From Cerioporus squamosus (lineage: Eukaryota; Basidiomycota; Agaricomycetes; Polyporales; Polyporaceae), in contig JABYQS010000142.1 of NCBI GenBank assembly GCA_022592435.1, positions 1-64,000 of the forward strand: 64,000 nucleotides of DNA, in the 5' to 3' direction. Of the stretch, positions 15,688 to 25,742 are shown piece after piece. The notes below the pieces were generated by a model. The model made no database searches. It had not been told where the DNA came from and saw nothing but the letters and a program-made list of their open reading frames with translations. A program made the translations under genes and the position numbers. Position 1 is the first letter of the stretch; the number at the start of each line of letters is the position of its first letter.

Positions 15688-15744
15688 ACTGAGGACATGT
15701 TGAAGAGCATCAAGCCAGAGATCGAGACTTTCTTGCGGAAGTAG
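15688..15744 (+). pseudogene. Displaced original C-terminal codons of the NmrA-type gene
   Basis: Read in the parental frame, this encodes TEDMLKSIKPEIETFLRK and a TAG at 15742-15744. That is the expected family C-terminus following KPKYT. It is now cut off from the rest of the gene by the element at 15294-15687. Confidence 0.85.
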
Positions 15745-16761
15745 AGGTTCAAAATACCCCAGCGGTGTATATCATAGAGGTGAGTTGACACACCATGCAT
15801 CCGAGATCGAGGACTGACGGATGGCTAGACAGATCTTCCGACCGGGTACTAGTCGTGTTCTGGTTTCGCGTTTGCGTGTATATCAATATTGAACTCGTTG
15901 CCCCAAACATACCTTCAAGCAGTACCGTTGCGCGGAACGACCTCTGTCGATCTCCCACAAGCATGCAAGCATCATCATCTCGGTGTTCAACGTATCAACC
16001 GCGCGGCACAGTGTGCGTTCGTATTAGTACACGCTGACATACCACCCCGGTACAAACTGCCGCGGGCCGCAGCTTCCTTGTATGAGACACTAGTCATAGC
16101 AGTACTGGTACGCCGCAGCCTGAGGGACACGTCGCCAGCCGGATCAGGTAAGCAGGACTGGACAGTATTTCCAACCGTGCCTTAGTCATCCCGACCGGGC
16201 CATTTCTCAATCGCGTTCAGATTCGAATATGGCCCTGGACGGGCGGGACCAACGCGCGCGCCGCTGCAGTACTTTGAGGAGGGTGGTCCAGTTGCCGCAC
16301 TCGTCGCACCATCGAGCGTGTACGGGGGCGCATCGGGGAGCCGCATCCACAGGGGCACAGCCACATCCGCGGCAGCCAGCGTCTGCCCGGGCATCATGGG
16401 CAGGGCGATCTCGATCCCGCCCGCGTCGGGATCAGCGATGCCGAGGAATGCGCACGACATACGCGCTTGGTCATGACTCTAATCCCTTCCGCAGACCTTA
16501 GCCAGCCTTAGGCTGCACACTAAGCTGGTGCGACCCACCGCACAGTGCGCGGGACACGGACTCCGCCTTCCTCATAAGCATACCCAGCACTCGCCATGTC
16601 GGTCTCGATCCTACTGCCACATCCGACCCGAGAGGGCATATAGCTCGACGCCCTGCGTCCCCGTAGTCCCACCTCACACCTTGAAGACTTCGACAGCTCT
16701 TCCTCTCGTGCACTCTGCGCCGCATTATTCGTCACACTCATCACACCGCCCCTCGCCCGCC
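15745..16761. other. Intergenic region, promoter of the kinase gene
   Basis: Mostly without recognisable genes apart from a doubtful small minus-strand frame at 16182-16460. A CATATAG motif at about 16638 lies some 120 bp before the kinase ATG and may serve as its TATA element. Confidence 0.4.
16182..16460 (-). CDS. Doubtful small open reading frame
   Basis: A 92-codon frame with a real ATG. It begins MSCAFLGIADPDAGGIEIAL and ends in a Gly/Pro/Ser-rich tail. I recognise no family. It may be a relic or chance, since the region is GC-rich and long open frames are easy to find. Listed only because it starts with ATG and sits in otherwise empty sequence. Confidence 0.2.
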   Translation of the reverse strand: MSCAFLGIADPDAGGIEIALPMMPGQTLAAADVAVPLWMRLPDAPPYTLDGATSAATGPPSSKYCSGARVGPARPGPYSNLNAIEKWPGRDD

Positions 16762-18346
16762 ATGGTGCAGATGAGCGCGATTCTGCCCGACTTCGCAGGC
16801 TTCGTTATCTCCCGTGGCGACTTCCACCTCCGTCTGATCGAGAAACTGGGCAATGGCGCGTACGGCGTCGTCTATATCGCCCAGGACATCTCGCCACAGC
16901 CCAAGGGTGCGCGGTACTACGCCGTCAAGTGTCTCCTGCGCCATCCCGAGGGCTCCGACTACGCTCGCCTCCAGCAGCGTGAGCTCGCGAACCATGCCCT
17001 CGTCTCGGATGTCCCGGGCGTCGTCAAACTCCACGCGGTGATGGAGGAGGAGTTCTATACCTTCATCGTGCTCGACCTCTGTACCGGCGGAGACCTCTTC
17101 ACCGCGATCATGGGGACCGACACGTACGTGCACAACACTCCCGCCGTCAAGCGCACCTTCCTCCAAATCATGGACGCCGTCGAGGCGTGCCATGCGAAGG
17201 GCGTGTACCACCGCGACTTGAAGCCCGAGAACATCCTCTGCTCGCAGGACTTCAAGCGCGTATACCTCGCCGACTTCGGGCTGTCGACCCGCAGCAAGCG
17301 CAGCTCCAACTTCGGATGCGGATCGTCCTTCTACATGAGTCCTGGTAAGCACATGTTTCCGTCCCGGTACCGCAACGTGTATTGACCAGTATGCCATATC
17401 CGCAGAGTGCCTTGGGGTCTTCCATGAGAAGAAGCCATATGCCACGGGCCCGTCCGACGTGTGGGCCCTCGGCACCATCCTGTGCAACCTCATCACCGGT
17501 CGGAATCCCTGGCACGTCGCCTCCCCGAACGAAGACACCGGCTTCCGGATCTACCTCCGTAGGGGCCCCGCATGGCTCGTCCGGCACCTCCCCATCTCCC
17601 TCGAGGCCGCCGCCATCCTCAGCCGCATCTTCGAGCTCGAGCCCAAGAACCGCATTACCATCCCCGAGCTCCGAGAGGCCATCCTTGCGCTGAAGACGTT
17701 CTACCCCGACTCCGACGCCCCGTCCTCGTCGGCGTCCGTCAAGAGCGCGACGGCAGCGGCGCTCAAGACACAGAGTACACGCAACGTCGCGACTCAGGCG
17801 GCCCCTGCCCGCCCACCGCGCATCGCGTCTCTGCACGAGGTCGACATCACGGAGGCGCGCGGCGAGGGCTGGGCGCTGGAGCCCATTGCGCCCACCTCGC
17901 CGCTCCCGACCAACTTCCTGAGCATGTCGCCCGACGCCCTCACCGCTGCCGCCTCCGCGACGCTCGCCGGCACGATCAGCACGTTCGTCAACGATGACGC
18001 GAGCTCGGACATCAGCGATGGCTCGGAGCTCGACGACGCCTGGTCGATGAGCGGTCCGCCGGCCTTCGGGTCGTCGCCAGAGGCCTCGTCGGACAACATC
18101 GACGAGAGCGGGAGCGAGAGCGATGGGCCGGTTACCCCGGAGACGTACGCCACGGACCCAGCCACCATCATCCCCGAGCTCGCACTGGATGCGTCGCCAC
18201 GCGGGGTGCAGCCGTCGCAAGAGTGCGACATCGCCTCTGCGACGTCCCGCTTGGCGGAGCTGAGGACGGACAAGTCGGGGAAGAAGCGCAGGGGCTCCGT
18301 GTCGCGGCTCGTAGAGGGCATGAAGAGGATCAAGCTTCGTGCATAG
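16762..18346 (+). CDS. Ran1/Ksp1-type serine/threonine protein kinase
   Basis: Two exons (16762-17344, 17406-18346) give 507 residues. The catalytic domain fills about residues 15-315: glycine loop (LGNGAYGVVY), VAIK-type lysine in YYAVKCL, catalytic loop HRDLKPEN, DFG in LADFGLS, and MSPE formed across the intron. The segment SDVWALGTILCNLITGRNPW is characteristic of the Ran1/Pat1, Ksp1 and Sks1 group, which links nutrient state to growth and differentiation in yeasts. The C-terminal 190 residues are low-complexity, Ser/Ala-rich and acidic, ending in a basic tail (SRLVEGMKRIKLRA), likely regulatory. The start is chosen at the first ATG before the conserved region; MSAIL four codons in is an alternative. 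Confidence 0.9.
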
Positions 18347-19445
18347 GCAGGAGCCAGTGCCGACAGGTGCTGGACGCTGCCGGCCATTTGAGCGTTCATC
18401 GGACTCGTGCTGCAGAAGGATGGCGTTGACGTCGAAGTATCATAGAGCTGACTGGTAATCATGCATTGTACAACCACGCATCTGTAGCAAATAGCACTCA
18501 TCTTTGAACATGAACATCACATCGCGCAATTGTTTGCTTGCGTCTGATTTCGTCGTCGGTTGTGGGGAATCGATGCAAGCTGAAGTACCACCATTGGTGT
18601 GACAACTTTCTGAACCATACGATGAAGGGGCACGACGTGAGATGCGCGGCCGTAGACTGGTGGCCGTCGCACTTCATGAATTGTTGCTGAGCATACTTTG
18701 GGTGGCGATACGTTGGATCCAGTGAGTGATACCGACAGGAATCATCCATGACACGTGCGGTCGGTCGATACTCCTCTCGCTCTGTAGGATCTCTTTCGGG
18801 GTACGTCCTCGTAACGCCATAGACCTGGATGAGCGAAGGCAGGGCGGAGGCCATAACATCCAAGTATGCCTGCAGGATGATGAATGAAATATGAGGTATC
18901 TAGCTCCTGCTCGCGTATGCTCGACCCTGGGGACCCCGAGGACAATCCCTGCGTAACGGCAAAGATTCTAACACGTGAGATCAGCTACGCAAGTTGGGTT
19001 CGCAGTGAGCGCGTTGGGTGCGTTGTCCGTGGGGGGAATGACGGAGAACTGAGGACGCGCCGCACCCTCCGGGCCAACCAAATACGATGCTTCTCCTCGC
19101 GCCTACAACGTCATGTTCAGCGCGTGCGTACCTAACGAACGGGTTGATCATCTGCTCACCAGTTGCCACGTTCGCTCGCCAGCGGCGTCGGACGTTCGAA
19201 CAGAACGCAGACACACCCCGAAAGAAGTCCAGCGCGTCCGCCGCCCATCCTACCACGCATGATTCAATCGTAGACTACGAACAGAACACCGTCTCGTCAG
19301 TACCCGCCTGATAGGCCCCATCACATACGGCGGTGAGCTTACCGTGTACAATACCTGTGTACAGCCCCGCCCAACACATGGTGAGGTGGCATCAAGAACA
19401 GCAGAAGACGGAGGCAAGCGGGATGGTGCGTACCATAGAACAGCG
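18347..19445. other. Intergenic region, no gene recognised
   Basis: About 1.1 kb between the 3' ends of the kinase gene and EMC6 (convergent). It presumably holds both 3' UTRs; no RNA gene or domain was recognised. The left part also contains the last exon (19354 and below) expected for an intact EMC6. Confidence 0.4.
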
Positions 19446-19745
19446 TCACACCAGCACGAACGAGAATATATTCTCCTGTCCCGGGTTCACGAGCTCCCAC
19501 CAGCCTCCAGAGACAAACTTCGCAGGCCGGCCCTTGCACTTGAGGTAGAGGCAGGAGGACGTGAGCAGAGTCGAGAAGGCGAAGAGTGCGAAGCCGAGCG
19601 TGTTCTCCAGGCCCAGGACGCCTGCCACCGCGCCGGCGAAGCAGGAGGAGAGGAATTTCACTGTGTATAGCCTGGAGTTGTTGTATTGCACATTGGGCGG
19701 GAACAGAAGTTGTGCGGCGGCCTCTGGCGTAGCTGCCGCCGACAT
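19446..19745 (-). CDS. EMC6: ER membrane protein complex subunit 6, apparent 1-nt frameshift
   Basis: EMC6 is a small three-helix subunit of the ER membrane insertase. The ATG at 19745 gives MSAAATPEAAAQLLFPPNVQ, the family start. Three hydrophobic segments follow (around FLSSCFAGAVAGVLGL, LGFALFAFSTLLTSSCLYL and NIFSFVLV). The conserved end should read SFVLVWTLFYG and then IVHG after an intron. The sequence instead reads TTC GTG CTG GTG TGA, because one G is missing from the expected TGG ACG codon pair, so the frame ends after 99 residues in the last helix. The expected continuation is visible: a donor at 19433 (GTACGC), a 79-nt intron, and GTATTGTACACGG from 19354. This is either a true truncation of about 10 residues or a sequence error. 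Confidence 0.8.
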   Translation of the reverse strand: MSAAATPEAAAQLLFPPNVQYNNSRLYTVKFLSSCFAGAVAGVLGLENTLGFALFAFSTLLTSSCLYLKCKGRPAKFVSGGWWELVNPGQENIFSFVLV

Positions 19746-20092
19746 GGCAGTCGATGGTGAGGAGGAGGAGGAGGAGGAACGAAGCGCCACTAGTGATGTG
19801 CCAGATTCACTTCAACCAGTCGATAAGTACCAAGGGATTACTTACATAGTGGCTCAAGTAAGTAGTCTCAGTCTCATTAGCCCAAGTAGGTCGAGTAAGA
19901 TTATGAAAATAGGGAAATGTTAGCGGGAGTAAGTAAAGATGTAAAGCTCGGTATTATGCGGGATTGAACCGGAAGCCTGCTTACTCCCCGTCGGATAGCC
20001 CGCCGACACTCCTTGCCTTCTCGCCGCTCGGATTCGGAGTCATTCTCCTTTTCCTCCATCCTGGAGGACCACTGCCCATTATCCTCGTCAAC
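19746..20092. promoter_or_regulatory. Divergent promoter, EMC6/aspartate-semialdehyde dehydrogenase
   Basis: 347 bp between the two start codons. A (GAG)n run at about 19760-19780 lies in the EMC6 leader. GAGTCA at 20037-20042, i.e. TGACTC on the other strand, matches the core bound by Gcn4/Cpc1-type bZIP activators of amino-acid genes. It is only 50 bp before the ATG, so its role is uncertain. Confidence 0.35.
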
Positions 20093-21257
20093 ATGACCAA
20101 CACGAAAGAAGTCAAGGTCGGCGTCCTCGGAGCGACAGGCACCGTCGGCCAACGCTTCATCGCTCTCCTGGCCCAGCATTCCTTCTTCGTGATCCATGCT
20201 CTCGGTGCATCTGCACGATCGGCTGGAAAGCCGTACTCCAAAGCGGTCAACTGGAAGCAAACACAACCCATTCCGAGCGCAGTGCGGGATATGGTAGTCC
20301 AGGAGTGCCTCCCGGAGCATTTCAAGGAGTGTGCGATAGTTTTCTCCGGGCTGGACGCCGATGTGGCGGGCGATATCGGTGCGTTATCCTCTGACAGCAC
20401 ATGTCCTTCCCGATTGACACTGGACGTATCCAGAGCAGGCCTTCAGGCTGGCTGAGCTCGCCGTCTTCTCGAACGCGAAGAACTTCAGACGAGATCCCCA
20501 TGTGCCCCTCATCGTCCCGCTCGTGAACACGTCCCACTTCTCCATGATCCCACAACAACAGCGCCTGCACTCGCCTGCGCTCAAGAAGGGCTTCATCGTC
20601 ACGAATGCGAACTGTTCCACGACGGCAGTGGTGATCCCCCTCGCGGCGCTCGAGCGCGCCTTCGGGCCGATCGAGTCGTGCATCATCACGACGATGCAGG
20701 CCATCTCGGGCGCAGGCTACCCGGGGGTGCCCTCGCTCGACATCGTCGACAACATCGTGCCGTACATCAGCGGGGAGGAGGAGAAGATAGAGTGGGAAAC
20801 GCTCAAGATCCTCGGCGGGCTCACGCAGGGCGACGACGGCCTCAAGGCGTTCGACATGCACACGAAGCAGCCCCTGCGCATCTCCGCGTCGTGCAACCGC
20901 GTGCCGGTCATCGAGGGCCACACCGAGTGCGTCTCCGTCCGGTTCGCGCGCCGGCCGCCACCGAGCCCGCAGCAGGTCCGCGAGGCGCTCCAGGCGTACA
21001 CCTCCGAGGCGTACACGATCGGCTGCCCGTCCGCGCCAAGGCACACGGTGTTCGTGCACGAGGAGCCCGACCGCCCGCAGCCACGACTGGACAGGGACTA
21101 CCAGGCCGGTGCGGGCGTGTGCGTGGGGCGGGTACGGCAGTGCAGGGTGTTGGACATCAAGTTCGTCGTGCTCGGAAACAACGTCGCGATCGGGGCTGCG
21201 ACGAGCAGCATCATCAACGCGGAGTACGCCGTGCTAAAAGGGATCGTCGGTGCATAG
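20093..21257 (+). CDS. HOM2: Aspartate-semialdehyde dehydrogenase
   Basis: Converts aspartyl-4-phosphate to aspartate semialdehyde with NADPH, the branch-point step to threonine and methionine (and homoserine generally). Two exons (20093-20378, 20434-21257) give 369 residues, the normal fungal size. The NADP-binding motif GVLGATGTVGQRF is at residue 10. The catalytic cysteine lies in TNANCSTTAVV, followed by QAISGAGYPGVPSLDI, and the catalytic histidine is in RVPVIEGHTECVSVRF. The C-terminus closes with NVAIGAATSSIINAEYA. All key residues are present. The enzyme has no mammalian counterpart. Confidence 0.95.
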
Positions 21258-21813
21258 ACATGAACATCGGGCCGGGCTCGCGGAAAGCTCGGATGCGGTC
21301 GGGGAGGAGGAGACGGGGCGGTTAGAAAGAAGTCATAGGCGGGCTCGTGCGGCTGCAGGAACACGGTATACATGTACACTTAATGGGCGGAGACGCAGAA
21401 AACACGACTACACGACCAGCAGCAGCACCTGCGGGCGTCCGCGTCGGGGGGCAGGTGCGGCTTCGCGCGCCCACGGCTGCTCTGCCGCACACGCAGCGTG
21501 CATGCATATGGCGGGACCGAGGCCCGAGGGTGCGGAACAGCTGGACCCACAACTCGTTCAGGATAGATTGCTATGGATGTCCATCTCGTGTGCCTTCGTT
21601 TGCCCGTGCAATTTATCTCACCTCAATCTTGTCGCGTAAGGCGAGGTGTGCATGTGTGGCCGCGGCCCACGCGAGCAGGACGCGATCACGCCCACCTCCC
21701 GCGCCTGTCAGTGTCAGACTTTGTCTTCCACCGTCATCTGTGCGCCTGAATCTGTGCTTGCTGCTCTCGCTTTTCGACGCCTTTGCTTTCTGTGATATTT
21801 TTGGGACTTTGCA
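21258..21813. other. Intergenic region, promoter of RRP43
   Basis: About 550 bp between two plus-strand genes. It should hold the HOM2 terminator and the RRP43 promoter. A pyrimidine-rich stretch ending shortly before the ATG (21720-21800) is a typical fungal leader. No gene recognised. Confidence 0.5.
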
Positions 21814-23015
21814 ATGGCTGCTGTTGCGTCTGCTACACCGTCGGGCTCGAATTCGGCGGAGCAGGACGCGCTCAAGGCGCTCACCTTCCAACGTCTGCAC
21901 CCCAGAACCTACCTCGAGCGGTTCCTCGCGGAGAACGTACGGCCAGACGGGCGGGACTTTGGTGAATGGAGAGACATCTCGGTCAACGTGGGTGCGTGCT
22001 CCCGTCTCGCGGTTGTGTTTGGGAGGGTGCGGCGGAGAATTGACGGCGCTCCTCTCCCTTTGCGAAGGTTCGATATCTACCGCGGACGGATCTGCGCTTG
22101 TGAGGCTGGGATCGACAACGGTCGTGTGTGGGGTGAAGGCAGAGATTGCGGAGCCTGAGCTGGATCGTCCGAACGAGGGCTTTTTGGGTGCGTCCATCTG
22201 TCAGTCTCCACGTGCAAAGTGTCCGTCCCGTCGAACCCGCTCTCGTCTTCGACAGTGCCCAACCTTGACCTGCCCGCGATATGCTCCCCAAAGTTCAAGC
22301 CCGGACCTCCGACAGACGAAGCGCAGGTTCTCTCGGACAGGCTGAATGAAGTTTTTGTTTCGTGAGTTGCCAGTGCCTTCCCTTCTTGTCCCCCCTCAGA
22401 AGTGAACCCATCCGAACGCGCAGATCAGGCGTATTGCCCACATCTTCGCTGTGCATCGAGCCTGGCAAGGCCGTGTGGGTGCTCTATGTGGACGCGACGT
22501 GCATCAACTACGACGGCAATGCGTTCGACGCGACTCTTCTTGCGATGGTCGCGGCGCTGAAGAACAGTCCGTACCATCCTCACAGTCGCTTCATTTCTGC
22601 TGACTTAGACGTTTGACCGGGCATGCAGCGAGGCTGCCGAAGGCGACATACGACGAAGATAGGCACCGGACAGTATGCTCGCGCAAGATCAGGGAGCCCC
22701 TCCAGATCGGTCGGCTACCCACGTCCTACTCGTTCGGAATCTTCGATGGGTAAGTCCTGCCCCGAACCTGCGTTTCCGCTCTCCTTGACCACGGTCCGGA
22801 TAACCAGGACTTATATACTCGCGGACCCGACATCGTTCGAGGAGCCGCTGCTTGACACGACCGTCTCGGTTGTCGTGGACGAGAACGGGGGCTTGACTTC
22901 AGTCATGCAGCTCGGACTGGGAATCGTGGGTGGGGATGACGTGCTCTCAAAATGCATCGACGCCGCCACGGACTGTTGGAAGAAGGGCAGAAGAGACGTG
23001 TACGGCGCATCGTGA
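21814..23015 (+). CDS. RRP43: Exosome complex component RRP43 (RNase PH-like)
   Basis: A core ring subunit of the RNA exosome, homologous to human EXOSC8, which acts with its partners in 3'-5' RNA processing in nucleus and cytoplasm. Six exons were joined. Blocks in order are YLERFLAENVRPDGRDF, VNVGSISTADGSALVRLG (across intron 1), TTVVCGVKAEIAEPE, VPNLDLPAICSPKFKPG, LCIEPGKAVWVLYVDA, INYDGNAFDATLLAMVAALKN, RLPTSYSFGIFDGTYILADP, and a final acidic RNase PH block with VVVDENG. The start ATG is at 21814. Eukaryotic RRP43 lacks phosphorolytic activity, so the role is structural and RNA-guiding. One donor (GTCCGT near 22567) is weak, but the frame joins cleanly. Confidence 0.93.
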
Positions 23016-24627
23016 TGTTGTGCGCTCAGCCTCCAGCGGTGTGAGGTGCGGAAGATGCCAAGGATGCGCCTAGACACTCGGTATAGTTCTCGAAGATGTT
23101 AAGGGCCGCCCTTGATGCTGACGACTTCGCGCGCAGCGTTCGCCGCCAGTGACCCTTCAGTGCTACGCTTCTGTCCACGTTGCGTCAGGAGGTCGGCGCC
23201 GCAGGACCCTGTGGTTAGCCTAGAACTGATCCGCGTCAAGTCGGGAATTCTATGCCACGCGGCGGGAGCGTGGGCTTTGGGGTACTGAGCATACCAGCGG
23301 TCGGACGCTCACGTAGACTTCGATGTGGCGGGCCCTGGCGGTGGGATCTCAGTTGCAGTCACCCTGTGGTAGAGAGAAGCTTCCAGCACTGTATAGGATC
23401 TGTTCGTCTTCGTTGGAAGCCCGTTCGCATCGTGTCATTATGTTGCAGGGGCGACTCGAAGATGGTGGTGAGGACGGGAGGTACGTGCTTCCATCCTAGG
23501 CGGCGTTCCAATGTGATTGATAACGTGCTGCAGCTCGCTGCGCTCGAACACTTGCTCCTTAATCCACCCCATCAGAGTGGCCTGCGCGGCTTGACGCAGG
23601 AAATCGAAGCCGGTGTCGTCCGATCAACTGAGTTATATGTGTTGGGTTGTGTCTCAGAGGTTTTCGGTGAGTTCAAGCTGTAAACTCTGAGCTGCATGCA
23701 TATTGCCAGGACACAATTGGGGGACTACAAATTGAGGCCGATTGGAAGACCTCCAACGTATCGCCGCTCAAGATACCCATGATCATGCTTAGCTACGACT
23801 CGCGCTGGCCGCTGTGCTTCTTCAGCGTCTCGTTCCGTAACCGAACGGGCTCAAGTCGGGAGGCATCCCGAGCAGGTTCAACTCCCTTTCCGCCACAAGG
23901 ATCGAGCGGGAGGCGGCGGCGATTCTGCACGGAACGTGATCCTCGCCCAACGCTTCCGACGGACCACCGATACCAGCACATGTACCTCAACCCCGCGACG
24001 AGGTCGGACGTCACGTATCCAGGTGCGTGCGGGCGGGCCGGATACTTACTTAGAGGACGGGGCAGGATGGCGCGGCGATCTATGGCGGACCGACGACGTG
24101 CATACATAATGAATTGTGAGATCAGATCTCAGTCAGGCGTAGCAAGGTCGCATGCAGCGTAGTCGCCATGGCCGCCGGAACACGCAACGTGCGCGCGCGA
24201 AGTATGTTGGTGATGTGAGAGCTGGGTCGCCTGGGTTCGCGAGTTCGCCACAATCTGATGCTCAAACTCTCATGCTGTGGTCCGATGGGGCTGCTGCATG
24301 GTGATTCGGGGAGGATGCGGCGAGTGCATAGATGACCGAGCGGCCGTGGCGAACGCACGGAGCGGGGTTTAGTGAGGAAATGTTTGCGGTGTTGCGAAGA
24401 AGCTGGAGAAGCAGCGAAGCGGGAGGCGAGCGGAGGGCGTGCTTCCGATCGATGCAGGTTCCGGCGCGTGGCAGACCTCGTGGGCGACACGTGGGGACGA
24501 TGGCTGTGGGGGACGCGATCGTCCAAGGGGGCTGGCGTGGGCCGCCGTGTTAGTCCTCGTCTGCTCATTACAATCATGGCGCAGGAACGGCAGCTCCCCG
24601 TCTTATCGCCTTCCCCCGACACTCTGC
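23016..24627. other. Long stretch with possible decayed coding sequence
   Basis: 1.6 kb without a confident gene. Between about 23100 and 24100, plus-strand pieces in different frames look coding-like but are interrupted by stops: a block around 23100-23350, and 23490-23683 with LQLAALEHLLLNPPHQSGLR. A 143-codon frame with an ATG spans 23252-23683, and a second open frame lies at 23779-24162. I could not assemble a spliced model or name a family. An old pseudogene is possible. Confidence 0.3.
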
Positions 24628-25395
24628 ATGGCGTCCTCCTACGTCCTCCTCCAGTTCTCCTCAGACCCGTGGAATGCCCGCTTTGAGGACCTCGAGAACC
24701 GCCTCGCCTTCACCGTGTGCGTCCTCCTCGTCCCCCTCGGCTTCCTCCGCCCCGCCGTCTCCTGCTAATCTGGCACGGTTGTTCTCTAGCACAATGGTAT
24801 ACCTCTACGCTCCACCCCTTCCGCACTCCCGCGTGACCGTCTGTCCGTGCACAGGTCGACGAGAACCCAAACCTCATTATGAAGGTCGCCCGTGAGGCAC
24901 CTTGGGCACAGCAGCACCCAGAAATTATGGGTCCCTCCAATTCCTACTTCTACTTCGGGCCCAACCGAAGTCCCGGCCACTTCATATACGGGAACAGCAC
25001 GTACCAGACAATGGCGCAGGCTCGACATCGGAAGAAGGAGAACAGCTCGTGAGTATCCATACTTTGGTCCCCGTCCCCTCTCCACTCACCGCTCTCCCTC
25101 CGAACCGCAGATCACGGTACTTCTTTGCGCAGAACTGCAAAGAATACAAGTGGCGGATTCACTCTCCCCAGCGGTTAGAGGTGCGCATCCCCGTGGTAGG
25201 ACTTGCAACGTACTAACGGATGTACTATAGTGCATAGACAGCAAGGGGAACACGATCGCACTATGGGAGACCAGCCAGCTAACAGACCCCTTTGCCGCAA
25301 GATTGACCCTGAAGCCTGCCGCGTTGCTTATAGTGACCGAGATCGTGACCACGCTGACCCTGAACCGCATTGCAATAGTGTCGAATTGGGAGTAA
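24628..25395 (+). CDS. DUF6593-like protein
   Basis: Five exons (24628-24716, 24790-24796, 24855-25048, 25111-25180, 25231-25395) join in frame to 174 residues. The layout matches the basidiomycete family DUF6593: an N-terminal strand region (YVLLQFSSDPWNARFEDL, MVDENPNLIMKV), a central variable loop, the KEYKWRIHSPQRLE block, and a C-terminal segment with IALWETSQLTDPFAARLTLKP followed by LLIVTEIVTTLTL. The family has no known function. Exon 2 is only 7 nt (CACAATG); without it the frame breaks. The last intron has a perfect branch site (TACTAAC at 25211). The ATG at 24628 is the first in frame. Confidence 0.75.
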
Positions 25396-25742
25396 CCATC
25401 TGCTCCATTAGACGTCCTTTCCTGCATCCTTCGCTTATGTCCACGACTATCACGTACTCGCTTGCTCCCGAATGCATATCTGGCATATGAAGAGCCCTCT
25501 TCGATCTGGTGTGCCGCTCTATCGATGAGCTCAACTGACTAGCCTAGCTACGCCCTGTGGTGATACATCATCTGCATTGACTTCTGCGTCTTCTCGACCT
25601 CTTCCGCGCCTAACATCACAAACTTTACTACCTTGAGGGCGTCCTAGAAGGGCCCTGCCGACCTCAGCTCATCGGCCTGAATTCGACGCTCTACGGGTTC
25701 GCACGTACCACCGCTTCCGCGCCTGCAGTAGGCCCGTCCCTT
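25396..25742. other. Convergent intergenic region
   Basis: About 350 bp between the 3' ends of the DUF6593 gene and the TTC27-like gene. Expected to hold both 3' UTRs; no other feature seen. Confidence 0.5.

Noticed and set aside
17252..18220. 322-codon minus-strand frame opposite the kinase gene
   Set aside because: It mirrors the kinase coding strand, and its Arg/Gly/Asp-rich product has no family features.
24122..24622. 166-codon minus-strand frame upstream of the DUF6593 gene
   Set aside because: Arg/Ser/Pro-rich product without motifs; more likely chance in GC-rich sequence.
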